Below are positions 36,861-47,881 of a stretch of 64,000 bases of DNA, in pieces. The stretch comes from Palsa-513 sp050010595 (GTDB lineage Bacteria; Actinomycetota; Thermoleophilia; Solirubrobacterales; Solirubrobacteraceae), in assembly GCA_050010595.1 (NCBI GenBank), contig JBEKKS010000007.1, positions 68,860 through 132,859 on the forward strand. Direction: 5' to 3'. Position 1 is the stretch's first letter. Each line of letters starts with the position of its first letter. A model generated the notes under the pieces. That model was not told the DNA's origin. It was given only the letters and a program-made list of their open reading frames with translations, and did not search any database. The translations under genes and the position numbers were made by a program.

Positions 36861-38851
36861 AGCGTTTCGTCCTCCACCGGCCGGTCGGCGGGGATCCAGC
36901 GCTCGAGGATCGCTCGGAGCTCCTCGCGACGCATCGGCTTGCTGATGTAGTCGTCCATGCCGCACTCGATGCAGTGCTGGCGATCGCCTTCCATCGCGTG
37001 AGCCGTCATCGCGATCACCGGCATGTGTGCGCCGCTTGACTGCTCGCGCGCACGCAGCTCGCGTGTTGCGTCGTAGCCGTCGAGCACGGGCATCTGACAG
37101 TCCATCAGCACCGCGTCGAACTGCGCGTTTGCGAGTGACGTGAGCGCCTCGCGTCCGTCGCGCGCAACCTCGGCTGCGCAGCCGCAGCGATTGAGCGCGC
37201 GGGCGGCGACGATCTGGTTGACGACGTTGTCCTCGACGACCAGCACCAGCGGCCGCTTCGACCACGTTGGCGCAGGGGTCTCCGGTTCCGCACTGGTCGT
37301 ATCTGCGAGCTCCTCACAGCTCGGGCATTCGAGCTCGAGCGCGACGGTGAACGTGCTGCCCTGCCCCGGCTCGCTCGAGGCCGTGACGGTGCCTCCCATC
37401 AGCTCGGCCAGCTCACGGACGATCGCGAGGCCGAGGCCGGTGCCGCCGTAGAACCGCGTCGTCGAGACGTCCGCTTGCGAGAACGGCTCGAACATGTGCT
37501 CCATCACCGTGGGCTCGATCCCGATGCCCGTGTCGCTCACGCTGAGCGCGAGCGCAGCGCGCTGGGCGGGGGTCGTCTGTGAGGCCACCGAAACCGTCAC
37601 CGAGCCGGCACTGGTGAACTTCACCGCATTCGTGACGAGGTTCAGGAGGATCTGCTGTAGGCGCCGCTGATCTCCTCGCAGGATAGGCGGCACGTCAGGG
37701 CCGATCACGACCTCGAGCTGCACACCTTTCGCGTTTGCGTCGCCCCGTGGTCCTGCGCAGACCATCTCGAGGACCTCCCGCAAGTCGAACGCGGTCGCGT
37801 CGAGATCGACGTGACCCGCCTCGAGCTTCGAGATGTCGAGGATGTCGTTGATGATCGCGAGCATCTGCTCGCCCGAGCGCGCGACCTGCTCGGCGAACGC
37901 GTACTGCTTCTCATTCAGACCGCTGTCGAGCAGCAGGTCGTTCATGCCGATCACCCCGTTCATCGGCGTGCGCAGCTCGTGGCTCATGTTCGCGAGGAAC
38001 GCCGACTTGGTGTTCGACGCCTCGACGGCGCGGTCGTAGGCACGCACGAGCTCGGCGGCGACGCGTCTGCGCTCGGTGACGTCGTGATAGATCGCGAGCC
38101 GGCATGGACGGCCATCGATCTCGATCACGTTCGCGATCACCTCGACGTCGATCAGCGTCCCGTCCTTGCACCGCTGGCGCGTGGCGAGTCCGGTCCCAGG
38201 CACCCGTCCACGCGTGCTCTCCAGGTGCCCGTGCACGTACTCGCGGATCTGCTCGCGCTGCTCGGGGACGATCAGGTCGAAGATCGTCATCGCCAGCAGC
38301 TCGTCACGGCTATAGCCGTACTTCTCGACGAGCGAGTCGCTGACCGCTATGTAGCGGTGCGTGTCGCGGTCGGAGGCGGCGACCGGCTGGGGGTTGCGCT
38401 CGAACAGCAGCCGGTAGCGCCGCTCGTTCTCCGCGAGCAGGTCGCGGGTGCGGTCGAGCTCCCGTCTTGCCGCGTTGCGTGCGGTGACGTTCGGCGTGTA
38501 GGCCATCCGGCAAGCCCGTCCGTCGAAGACGATGTCTTTCGAGGTGACGTCTATCTCGATGATCGAGCCGTCCGCCAGGACGTGATGCCAATCGCCCGTG
38601 AAGCGGGTCTGTCCCTCGATGGCGTTGGCCCTGTACTCGAGCCAGCGCGCTGCGTCCGCCGCGGGCATCAGGTCCTGCACCTTCATTGCTTGAATCTCCG
38701 CCAGCGTGTACCCGTAGCTCTCGAGTACGGCGTCGCTCACCGTGACTATCTCGAAGGTCCTACGGTCGTAGACCCACACGGGCACGGGGCTGTGCTTGAA
38801 CAGCGTCCGGTACTGCTCCTCGCCTGCAGCTGAGCTCAGCGCTTCAGCCAT
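36830..38851 (-). CDS. PAS-PAS hybrid sensor histidine kinase
   Basis: 673 residues without a membrane segment, so cytoplasmic. Two PAS domains (about 12-125 and 140-265), each ending in a PAC-like strand, precede HisKA with FLANMSHELRTPMNGVIGMN (phospho-His near 292). The HATPase has LVTNAVKFT, VSDTGIGI and GGTGLGLAIVREL. The receiver (about 535-655) has LVLVVEDNVVNQ, the phospho-Asp in AVLMDCQMPVLDG, and DDYISKP. No Hpt or output domain is present, so phosphotransfer partners must lie elsewhere. It is convergent with ilvA. Confidence 0.94.
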   Translation of the reverse strand: MAEALSSAAGEEQYRTLFKHSPVPVWVYDRRTFEIVTVSDAVLESYGYTLAEIQAMKVQDLMPAADAARWLEYRANAIEGQTRFTGDWHHVLADGSIIEIDVTSKDIVFDGRACRMAYTPNVTARNAARRELDRTRDLLAENERRYRLLFERNPQPVAASDRDTHRYIAVSDSLVEKYGYSRDELLAMTIFDLIVPEQREQIREYVHGHLESTRGRVPGTGLATRQRCKDGTLIDVEVIANVIEIDGRPCRLAIYHDVTERRRVAAELVRAYDRAVEASNTKSAFLANMSHELRTPMNGVIGMNDLLLDSGLNEKQYAFAEQVARSGEQMLAIINDILDISKLEAGHVDLDATAFDLREVLEMVCAGPRGDANAKGVQLEVVIGPDVPPILRGDQRRLQQILLNLVTNAVKFTSAGSVTVSVASQTTPAQRAALALSVSDTGIGIEPTVMEHMFEPFSQADVSTTRFYGGTGLGLAIVRELAELMGGTVTASSEPGQGSTFTVALELECPSCEELADTTSAEPETPAPTWSKRPLVLVVEDNVVNQIVAARALNRCGCAAEVARDGREALTSLANAQFDAVLMDCQMPVLDGYDATRELRAREQSSGAHMPVIAMTAHAMEGDRQHCIECGMDDYISKPMRREELRAILERWIPADRPVEDETLYPPPRRSTA

Positions 38852-38986
38852 GAGGCCCTGCGTTGCGCATCGACGGCGACGGGGCGCTGCCGGCAGCCTG
38901 CTGCTGACTGCGAAAGCGCACCCATCCTGTTGTATCGACTGCGTCCGAGTCGCGCTTGAGCAGCCGAGGCCGCGCGGAAGCTGCGA

Positions 38987-40129
38987 TCAACCGGTGGCGG
39001 CATGGCGGCGCAGGTCTGCGTGCGGGTCGATGCGCCAGCGAGAGGCGAGCTCGACCTGCTCCGCGGTGATGCCCCAGCGGTCGGGGAGCTCCGCTCCCTC
39101 GTGCTCCGGTGTGGCTCCCTTGAGCGCCATACAGCCCGTGTTGTCGCCGATCGCGCGGATCGAGTCGAGCTCCTCCTGGCTGAGCAGGAGCTCTGCCGGC
39201 AGTGCGGCGAGCTCAGCTCGCTTGTCCTCGATCCGGCGTGCCCCGCTTCCGGATTCCTGGATCAGCGTCGGGGCGACGCACTCGACAGCGGGGTGTGCGA
39301 GGTCCCACTGGCAGGCGAGCTCGATCATGCTCAATCCGTGGCGCTCGGCGATCGGCCGCATCCGCTCGATGCGCTCGAGTCCGGCCTGCACCCACCCGGC
39401 GGGTCTGAACGCTCGATGGTCGTGCGAGGCGAACTCGTGATCGGCGCGCACATCGCCCCAGAACAGACCGCCGTAGTCGACGACCCGGGCGATCACGCTC
39501 ACGCCAGCCGCCTCCGCGGCAGCGAGCGCGAGCTCGCCGGGCCAGGGCTCGAGCGGGTTGAGGATCAGCATCGCCCAGTCGAGCTGCTCGCCGAAGCGCT
39601 CGAAGCAGCCGATCACGTCGAGCGTGAAGCCGTTGGCCGGCCCGGGCGCGACGCCGATCGCGCGTGTCAGGCCGGCCTCGCGCAGCGCGACCATTCCATC
39701 CCACACGGTCTCGCTCTCATAGCCGGTGCGGTCGGGGTTGTGCAGCAGCAGCACGTCGAAGCTGTCGATCCCGCAGCGCTCGAGGCTGCGCTCCGCCGCC
39801 ATTCGCAGATAGCCCGCGTACTCGCCGGGGCCCCGCAGCGCCATGTCAGTGAATCGGGGAAAGCCCTTCGCCCCGTTGCGCTCGCCCGCGTAGAAGTCGT
39901 GTCCGATCGCCCCGACGACGCGGAAGCCACTGCGGTCGTGTCCACTCAACGCCCGCCCGAGCAGCCGGTCCGCGTCACCCGTCCCGTAAACGTCGGCCGT
40001 GATGACGGTTGACAGCGGAGCGTCGGGGGCCAGCAGCGCCTCGAGCCGTTCCTCCGACACGGGCTCGCCGAAATGCATGAAACGCCCGCCACTCCAGGTG
40101 CCAAGTGCAACCTGATCAAGCCCGCCCAT
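38987..40129 (-). CDS. Aldo/keto reductase-like protein
   Basis: 380 residues with a TIM-barrel AKR pattern: TADVYGTGDADRLLGRAL (Asp and Tyr of the tetrad), FDVLLLHNPDRTGYES (His region), IGVAPGPANGF, and a C-terminal TLIQESGSGARRIEDKRAEL resembling the NADPH loop. The strand that usually carries the catalytic Lys reads RVVGAIGHDFYAG, where I see no Lys. It may be a divergent or catalytically altered member. It has its own 135-bp upstream separation from the kinase gene and is divergent from steA. Confidence 0.85.
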   Translation of the reverse strand: MGGLDQVALGTWSGGRFMHFGEPVSEERLEALLAPDAPLSTVITADVYGTGDADRLLGRALSGHDRSGFRVVGAIGHDFYAGERNGAKGFPRFTDMALRGPGEYAGYLRMAAERSLERCGIDSFDVLLLHNPDRTGYESETVWDGMVALREAGLTRAIGVAPGPANGFTLDVIGCFERFGEQLDWAMLILNPLEPWPGELALAAAEAAGVSVIARVVDYGGLFWGDVRADHEFASHDHRAFRPAGWVQAGLERIERMRPIAERHGLSMIELACQWDLAHPAVECVAPTLIQESGSGARRIEDKRAELAALPAELLLSQEELDSIRAIGDNTGCMALKGATPEHEGAELPDRWGITAEQVELASRWRIDPHADLRRHAATG

Positions 40130-40209
40130 CCTCAGAGTCTACGTCTGAGCGTCCGCGCGGCGGGCACCTCGCGGCGCGGCGGCGACAAAGGGACGCTACC
40201 GTCCACGCC

Positions 40210-41259
40210 GTGCCACGATCCGTGACAGCAGGGGCGCCTGGGGCCGGTCAGCGCACCCGCCTTTGCCCGGCGCGCCTGGGACGGCGCACGAAGGTCCTGA
40301 CGCGGCGCCTGCGGCCCGGCGATGCGGCGATTCTCGACCATCCGCACCTCGATCGCGTGTCCGCCGAGGAGCTGATCGCCGCGGGTGTGGCGATCGTCGT
40401 CAACTGCCGTCCGTCGATCAGCGACGAGTACCCGAACGCCGGCCCACTGCTGCTTGCGGAGGCGGGCGTCGCGCTGATCGACCTACCGGACGACTCTCTC
40501 TTCGAGTTGTGTCGCGACGGTGATCTGCTCGAGCTGCGTGATGGCGAGGTGTGGCATGACGGAGAGCTACTGGCGTGCGGGCACGCGTTCGAGCTCGACG
40601 AGCTGCGTGAACGCTGGCGCTCCCGGCAGGAGTGGATCGGCGCGGCGATCGAGCGCTTCGCAGCGAACACGATCGAACACATGCGCAGGGAGCACGAGCT
40701 GCTCGCCGAGCGGCTCGAGCTGCCGCGACTTGCGACCGACTTCCGCGACCGCTCGGCCCTCGTAGTGGTTCGCGGCGGCGGCTATCTCGCCGACCTCGAC
40801 ACGCTCCGCGGCTACGTTCGCGAGACGCAGCCCGTGATCGTCGCCGTCGATGGTGCGACCGAGGCCCTGCTCGCGCGCGGCCTGCAGCCGCAGATGATCG
40901 TCGGCGACATGGACTCGGCGAGCGATGCGGCGCTGTGCTGCGGCGCCGAGCTTGTCGCGCACTCCTACCTCGATGGGCATGCGCCCGGGCGCGAGCGGCT
41001 CCGGCGCCTGCGCCTGCCCCACAGCGTGGTCGCGACGCCAGGGACGAGTGAGGACCTTGCGCTGCTGATCGCGGCGGAGCTAGGGGCCTCGCAGATCGTC
41101 TCGGTCGGTTCGCACCTGAGCCTGGTCGAGTTCCTCGACCGCGACCGCGCGGGCGCCGCATCCGCGTTCCTGACGCGTCTGCGTCTCGGCGAGATCCTGG
41201 TCGACGCGAAGGGCATCAGCCGGCTGGGATTGCCGTGGTCGGGCCAGGGTGCTCGATGA
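40210..41259 (+). CDS. steA: SteA-like protein (thiamin-pyrophosphokinase fold)
   Basis: 349 residues from a GTG at 40210; longer frames upstream overlap the divergent gene. Characteristic parts are LRPGDAAILDHPHLDRVSAE, VVVRGGGYLADLDTLRGYV, VAVDGATEALLARGLQPQMI ... GDMDSASD, and TPGTSEDLALLIAAELGA with SLVEFLDRDRAG ... DAKGISRL. In Corynebacterium SteA localises to the cytokinetic ring with SteB. Here the membrane protein that follows (4-bp overlap) sits in the SteB slot but looks unrelated. Place between recN and pyrG matches mycobacteria, apart from the inserted genes. Confidence 0.88.
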   Translation: MPRSVTAGAPGAGQRTRLCPARLGRRTKVLTRRLRPGDAAILDHPHLDRVSAEELIAAGVAIVVNCRPSISDEYPNAGPLLLAEAGVALIDLPDDSLFELCRDGDLLELRDGEVWHDGELLACGHAFELDELRERWRSRQEWIGAAIERFAANTIEHMRREHELLAERLELPRLATDFRDRSALVVVRGGGYLADLDTLRGYVRETQPVIVAVDGATEALLARGLQPQMIVGDMDSASDAALCCGAELVAHSYLDGHAPGRERLRRLRLPHSVVATPGTSEDLALLIAAELGASQIVSVGSHLSLVEFLDRDRAGAASAFLTRLRLGEILVDAKGISRLGLPWSGQGAR

Positions 41260-41984
41260 GCAATCAGCCGCTACAGCCGCTGGGCCAGCTGCTTGCACGT
41301 ACGTTCGCGTTCTACCGCGGTCACGTGCGGCTCATACTCCTGGTCACGCTGCCCGTTGTCGCGTTCGTTGACATCGTGATCGGCGCTGGGCTCGGCGAGC
41401 TGACGGCGAGCGTCCACAAGAAGCTGCCGGCCGCCGACTCCTACATCGAGCTGGCGGCCGACGTCTTCGTGACCGTACCGCTCGTCACCGCGATGCTCGC
41501 GCGCGCCGTCCTGGTCGAGCGTGAGGGCGTGACGGCGGTCGCTCGCCGCGCCGCTGAGGAGGGGCTCGAGCTGTTCGCCCCGGCGCTGCTGGCGGTCGTC
41601 CTGTGGGCTGGGGGAGTGGCGCTCGGCTCGTTCCTGATCATCCCCGCGATCTACATCGTCGTCAGCTGGTATTTCGTGGTCCAGGCGGTCGTGATCGATC
41701 GCTGCCGCGGCTTCGGCGCGGTCGCGATGAGCTCGTCGCTCGTTCGGGGCCACTGGTGGCACACGGCGGCGGTCGTGGTCTGCCTCGAGCTGCTGACCGG
41801 GATTGCCGCGGTCGTCGTGGCGGCGGCATTCGAGGCGGCAGCCAAGGCGGCGAACAGCGACGCCCTGATCATCCTCGGCAGCATCATCGTCGACACGATC
41901 GCGCTGCCCTACGTTGCGATCGGCGCGACGCTCTACTACCTCGAGCTGCGAGACCGCGCGGCGGTCGTTCAGGCGCAGGTCTGA
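41256..41984 (+). CDS. Polytopic membrane protein following steA
   Basis: 242 residues from the ATG at 41256, overlapping the steA stop. About six membrane segments; GHVRLILLVTLPVVAFVDIV, ALLAVVLWAGGVALGSFLII and LVRGHWWHTAAVVVCLEL resemble the glycerophosphodiester-phosphodiesterase membrane-domain type of multipass proteins. It is not SteB/MctB-like in sequence as far as I can judge. Translational coupling to steA suggests a joint role at the membrane. Confidence 0.75.
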   Translation: MSNQPLQPLGQLLARTFAFYRGHVRLILLVTLPVVAFVDIVIGAGLGELTASVHKKLPAADSYIELAADVFVTVPLVTAMLARAVLVEREGVTAVARRAAEEGLELFAPALLAVVLWAGGVALGSFLIIPAIYIVVSWYFVVQAVVIDRCRGFGAVAMSSSLVRGHWWHTAAVVVCLELLTGIAAVVVAAAFEAAAKAANSDALIILGSIIVDTIALPYVAIGATLYYLELRDRAAVVQAQV

Positions 41985-42009
41985 CCGCGAGGCTCGCTAC
42001 GGTGGCCAG

Positions 42010-42815
42010 GTGCGGTCGCTGCCTCTGATCATCTCCTTCCTGGCGGCCGCGGCGCTCGCTCCGGCGGCGCTGCACCGGCTTTCGGCAGCGCCGTTTGGCC
42101 GACGCAACTACCGCGGCCGGCGCGTCGCTTTCCCGCTCGGCGTCGTGATCCTCGCCGCGAGCGCCACGAGCCTCGCGGTCTGCGCCTGCGTCTCACTGCT
42201 GCCCGCGGGGACCGCGACGGTCGCCGTCTTCGTGCTTGGCGTCGGGTTGCTCGGGCTCGCCGACGACGCCCTAGCGGGCTCGGCGCGCGGGATCCGCGGC
42301 CACCTTCGCGCGCTGCTCGCGCGGCGCTTTGACACTGCAATGCTCAAGGCTTGCGGAACGCTCGGGCTCGCGCTGATCGTGCTGCACGCGTCCGGCCTGC
42401 GCGGGGAACGGCTGGCCCTGGCCGGCGGCGTACTCGTTCTTGCGCCGCATGCGTTCAATCTCGTCGACCTACGGCCAGGCCGTGCGATCAAGTTGTTTTC
42501 GCTGCTGGCCGCGATCCTGCTCCTTGCCACGAGGGCCTCGCGTGAGCTTTGGCTGCTCGGCCCGTTCGTCGGACCGCTCGCCGCGATCGCCTACTTCGAC
42601 GTGCGTGAGCGCGGAATGCTCGGGGACAGCGGCGCGAGCCTGATTGGGGCGCTTGCTGGACTCTGGCTCGTCAGCGCGCTGCCGAGCGCTGCGCTCGCGG
42701 GAGCGTTGGCAACGCTCGCCGCAGTGGCAATCTACGGCGAGGTTTCCTCAATTTCCGCGCTCATCACCCGTGCACCGCTGCTGCGCCGTCTAGACTCAAT
42801 GGGCAGACCTTCCTG

Positions 42816-42816
<1 letters not shown>
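42010..42816 (+). CDS. MraY/WecA-like (GT4) phospho-sugar transferase homologue
   Basis: 268 residues from a GTG at 42010, with eight or nine membrane segments. VLGVGLLGLADDALAG carries the DD pair of the family. GIRGHLRALLARRFDTAMLK matches the cytoplasmic loop, HAFNLVDLRPGRAIK aligns with the NxxN/DGxDGL region but in the variant NLxDLRPGRA form, and MLGDSGASLIGALAGL is the last conserved loop. True MraY is longer, so this is a shortened paralogue, perhaps for another lipid carrier reaction. Its stop overlaps the pyrG ATG by 1 bp. Confidence 0.8.
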
Positions 42817-44509
<1,693 letters not shown>

Positions 44510-44513
<4 letters not shown>

Positions 44514-45640
44514 AGCCGGCAACGGCGGCTGAGCGCAACCGTCTCGGTGAGCGCCTCGCGGCACTCTGCCGGATCTATACCCCTTCGCGGTCGGAGCGCC
44601 CTTGCGCCGAGCTCGTCCGCACCGAGCTCGAGAGCCTCGGCCTCGAGGTTACGGAGGACGGCGCCGGACCCGCGGTGCACGGCGACTGCGGCAACCTCCT
44701 CGTACGGATCCCGGGCAGCGGGACGGGATCGGTGATGCTCTGCGCCCACCTCGACACCGTCCCGGCGAGCGCACCGATCGAGCCGGTTCTGCGCGATGAC
44801 GGCTGGGAGAACGCAAACGACGCGATCCTCGGTGCCGACAACAAGATGGCCGTCGCCGTTCTGCTCGAGCTCGCGCAGCGCCTCGTTGCGCAGCCCGCCC
44901 AGGCGGGCGTCGAACTGCTTTTCACCGTCGGCGAGGAGATCGGCCTGCTCGGCGCGAAGGAGTTCGAAACGGGCGTCCTGCGAAGCCCCGTCGGCTACAC
45001 GTTCGACGCCTCGCTGCCGCTCGGGAGTGTGATCGTTGCCTCACCGACCTACTACGGCGTCAGCGCCGAGCTGCGTGGCGTCGCGGCGCACGCGGGCGTG
45101 AGCCCGCAGGACGGCCGCTCCGCGATCCTCGCGGCTTCACGGGCGATCGCGCGGATGCAGCTCGGACGGATCGACGCCGAGACGACGGCGAACATCGGCA
45201 CGATCGAGGGCGGCAGCGCCGTCAACGTCGTCCCCGACCGCTGCCGCCTCGCCGGCGAAGCGCGCAGCCTCGACGCCACCCACGCCGAGCAGCTCGCCTC
45301 GAGCCTCGTCGCCTGCCTCGCCGACGCCGCCAACGACCCCGAATGCGAGTGCGATCTCGACGTCACGATCGAGCGTGTCTTCGACGGTTACCGAATCCGG
45401 CCCTCGGCGCCCGAGCTCGTGCTCGCGCGCAGCGCAATCGCCGCCTGCGGCCTCGTGCCGGACCTGACCTTCAGCGGCGGGGGCAGCGACGTGAACGCGC
45501 TCCGTGCCAAGGGCCTCGCGGTACTCAACTTCGGCAACGGGACCGAACACCCCCACGAGCCGACCGAGCGGATCAGCGTGGCGGCGCTCGAGGGCACGCT
45601 CGACCTCGCGCTCGCGCTGGTCGAGCACGCGGGGGAGTAG
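44510..45640 (+). CDS. M20-family metallopeptidase (PepT-like)
   Basis: 376 residues from a GTG at 44510. Metal ligands: H and D in LCAHLDTVP, D in LGADNKMAVAVLLEL, EE in TVGEEIGLLGAKEF, D in YTFDAS, and the late H in GTEHPHEPTERI. A lid domain lies between (about 180-295). The pattern is that of tripeptidase-T-like aminopeptidases of M20. It occupies the gap between pyrG and xerD where mycobacteria have a Nudix gene. Confidence 0.9.
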
Positions 45641-45804
45641 TGGTTCCGCCCGCAAGTCGTGTGGGGTATCCAGCGAGTGGCTGGGCGGCCGCGGCAAGGA
45701 CGGGGGGCGCAGCCTTGACCGGCGGCCTACGCAAGCTCGAGGACGCCGCAACGGCCGTCGAGACGCCGCCGGGAACACGCAGGATTTGCGGGCGGGGCCA
45801 ATAG

Positions 45805-46812
45805 TTGCTGCGCCTCGCGCGCGGCACGGTCCTGACCGCCGGCGATCCCGACAGTGCCGAGCAGGAGCTCACCGTGCAACTCGCCGACGGCGCGCACCCG
45901 GCGATCGTCGATACCGCGCTGCTGGGCCACGCGGAGCCCGGCGACGAGGTGCTCGTCAACATCGCCGCGCGCGAGCTCGAGCTCGGCTCGGGCGGCTTTG
46001 ACATCGTCCACGCGAACCTCACACGCGGACTCGACGCCCCCGCGACGAGCCCCGAGCGCGTCATGAAGCTCAACTACACGAGCCTCCAGCACGCGGTCCA
46101 TGCGGTCGAGGCAGACCTGCCGGCCAAGCTGCCGCCGCTGCCGCCCGCGCCGGTCGCGGTGCTCGCGCTCCACAGCCAGCTCGCGCCGCTCGCCTGGGCC
46201 TTCGCAAATGCCGCTCCCGGCGCCCGCCTCGGCTACATCCAAACGGTCGGCGGCGCCCTCCCGGCAAGCCACTCGCACACGGCCCGCTTGTTGCGCGAGC
46301 GTGGTCTGCTGGCCGGCCACCTGACTGCGGGTGCTGCGTTCGGCGGCCCGGACGGCGATGCGATCACAACGCCGGGCGCGCTCGCCTACGCCTTCTCGAG
46401 CCTGCGTTGGGACGCAGCCGTCGCGGGCCCGGGCCCCGGCATCCAGGGCAGCTCCTCGACCCTCGGCCATGGCGGTCTCGCGGCGCTCGAGACTGCGCAC
46501 GGCGCAATCGCGCTCGGCTTGCGCCCGCTGATCGTCCCGCGGATCTCAGATGCCGACGAGCGCCCCCGCCACCGCGGCGTCTCCCACCACACGGCGACGG
46601 TCCTGCGTCTCCTGCTGGCCCGGGTCACCGTCGCTCTGCCACCCGGCAAGTACGACATCGCCGGGCACACCCCGGCCCGCGCGCCAACCGACCTCGACGG
46701 CTATGAGCGCTCGGGTCTCCCCGCCGATTTCATGGGGCGGTCGCTGCGGGTCGAGACCTCGTTCTTCACGGCATCGCTGGTGGCCGGCGGCGTGCTCGCG
46801 ACGCTGCTCTAG
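45805..46812 (+). CDS. DUF3866-family protein
   Basis: 335 residues from a TTG at 45805 that directly follows an in-frame TAG, so no earlier start is possible. The N-terminal beta-rich part (GTVLTAGDPDSAEQELTVQL ... GDEVLVNIAARELELGSGGF) and the later SLRWDAAVAGPGPGIQGSSS, with HYTSLQ-type residues (LNYTSLQHAVHAVE), are those I associate with DUF3866. Function is unknown. The 164 bp upstream hold nothing I recognise. Confidence 0.75.
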   Translation: MLRLARGTVLTAGDPDSAEQELTVQLADGAHPAIVDTALLGHAEPGDEVLVNIAARELELGSGGFDIVHANLTRGLDAPATSPERVMKLNYTSLQHAVHAVEADLPAKLPPLPPAPVAVLALHSQLAPLAWAFANAAPGARLGYIQTVGGALPASHSHTARLLRERGLLAGHLTAGAAFGGPDGDAITTPGALAYAFSSLRWDAAVAGPGPGIQGSSSTLGHGGLAALETAHGAIALGLRPLIVPRISDADERPRHRGVSHHTATVLRLLLARVTVALPPGKYDIAGHTPARAPTDLDGYERSGLPADFMGRSLRVETSFFTASLVAGGVLATLL

Positions 46813-46873
46813 GTGATGCGAGCGCCGTTGCGGGCGCAGGTGACGCGGCCGGCGCTACGAATCACACCTCGCG

Positions 46874-47794
46874 ATGGCGGTGGCGCTCGCCCAACCACAG
46901 TTCGTGCCCGACTTCCTCGCTCACCTCGAGTTCGAGCGCGGTCTGTCGCGCAACACGCTCGAGGCCTACCGCACCGACCTCGTGCAGTTCGGCGAGTATC
47001 TCGAGCGCTGTGGCCTCGACCCGCTGACGGCCTCCTACGCTGACCTCGCCGCGTTTCTGACGGCTCTTGCAGTCGGCGGCGCCGCTGCCGCGACACTGCA
47101 GCGCAAGGCCGCGTGCCTGCGCTCGTTCTACCGCTACCTGCGCCGCGAGGGCTTGATCGACCACGACCCGACGGCCGACCTGCACGGGCCGCGCAAGACG
47201 GCGAAGCTGCCTGACGTGCTGACACGCGACGAGGTGACCGCGCTGCTGCGCGCGCCGACGGGCGCCACGCCGATCGCGCTGCGCGACCGCGCATTGCTCG
47301 AGCTGATGTACGCCTGCGGCCTGCGCGCCTCGGAGGTCACCGGGCTCGAGGTCGACGACGTCGACCTGCGCGAGCAGATGCTGCGCGCGCGGGGCAAGGG
47401 GTCGAAGGAGCGTGTCGTGCCGATCGGGCGTGAGGCCGTCACGGCGCTGCGTGCCTACGCCGAGCATGGCCGTCCGGAGCTCGTCGGGATCGCGCCGGAG
47501 CGCCACGTGTTCGTCAATAGCCGCGGCGGGGGCCTGACGCGCCAGGGCCTCTACAAGATCATCACGGGCCACGCCGACGCCGTCGGGCTAGCCGGCCGCG
47601 TGAGCCCGCACACGCTGCGCCACACCTTTGCGACGCACGTCCTCTCCGGTGGCTGCGATCTGCGCGTGCTGCAGGAGATGCTCGGGCACGCCGACGTCGC
47701 GACGACGCAGGTCTACACGCATCTCTCGGGCGAGCGCCTGCGCGACGTCTACTTCAGCGCGCACCCGCGCGCGACCGAGAGCACTGTTCCTTAG
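46874..47794 (+). CDS. xerD: Tyrosine recombinase XerD/XerC
   Basis: 306 residues, normal Xer length. The N-terminal SAM-like core-binding domain (FLAHLEFERGLSRNTLEAY) is followed by the catalytic domain: Arg in YACGLRASEVTGL, Lys in GKGSKERVVPIG, HxxR in SPHTLRHTFATH, His in MLGHADVATTQ, and the nucleophile Tyr in VYTHLS. It resolves chromosome dimers at dif. Its place after pyrG matches xerD of other actinobacteria, so a chromosomal Xer rather than a phage integrase. Confidence 0.93.
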   Translation: MAVALAQPQFVPDFLAHLEFERGLSRNTLEAYRTDLVQFGEYLERCGLDPLTASYADLAAFLTALAVGGAAAATLQRKAACLRSFYRYLRREGLIDHDPTADLHGPRKTAKLPDVLTRDEVTALLRAPTGATPIALRDRALLELMYACGLRASEVTGLEVDDVDLREQMLRARGKGSKERVVPIGREAVTALRAYAEHGRPELVGIAPERHVFVNSRGGGLTRQGLYKIITGHADAVGLAGRVSPHTLRHTFATHVLSGGCDLRVLQEMLGHADVATTQVYTHLSGERLRDVYFSAHPRATESTVP

Positions 47795-47844
47795 GCGCGG
47801 CTTCACCTGCGCTTACGCGTTGCTTCGCTTTGCTCGTGAATATT

Positions 47845-47861
47845 CGCCGGGTTAGCCGGCG
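47845..47861 (+). terminator. Hairpin between xerD and the ABC permease
   Basis: Arms CGCCGG / CCGGCG with loop GTTAG. No T-run follows, and the permease ATG is 21 bp further, so it may act on the leader instead of ending transcription. Confidence 0.35.
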
Positions 47862-47881
47862 ATCGTGGGGAGCAGCCAGCC

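Noticed and set aside
46874..47794. Tyrosine recombinase as a phage or island integrase
   Set aside because: Length, motifs and conserved position after pyrG fit chromosomal XerD; no att-like repeats or phage genes are nearby.
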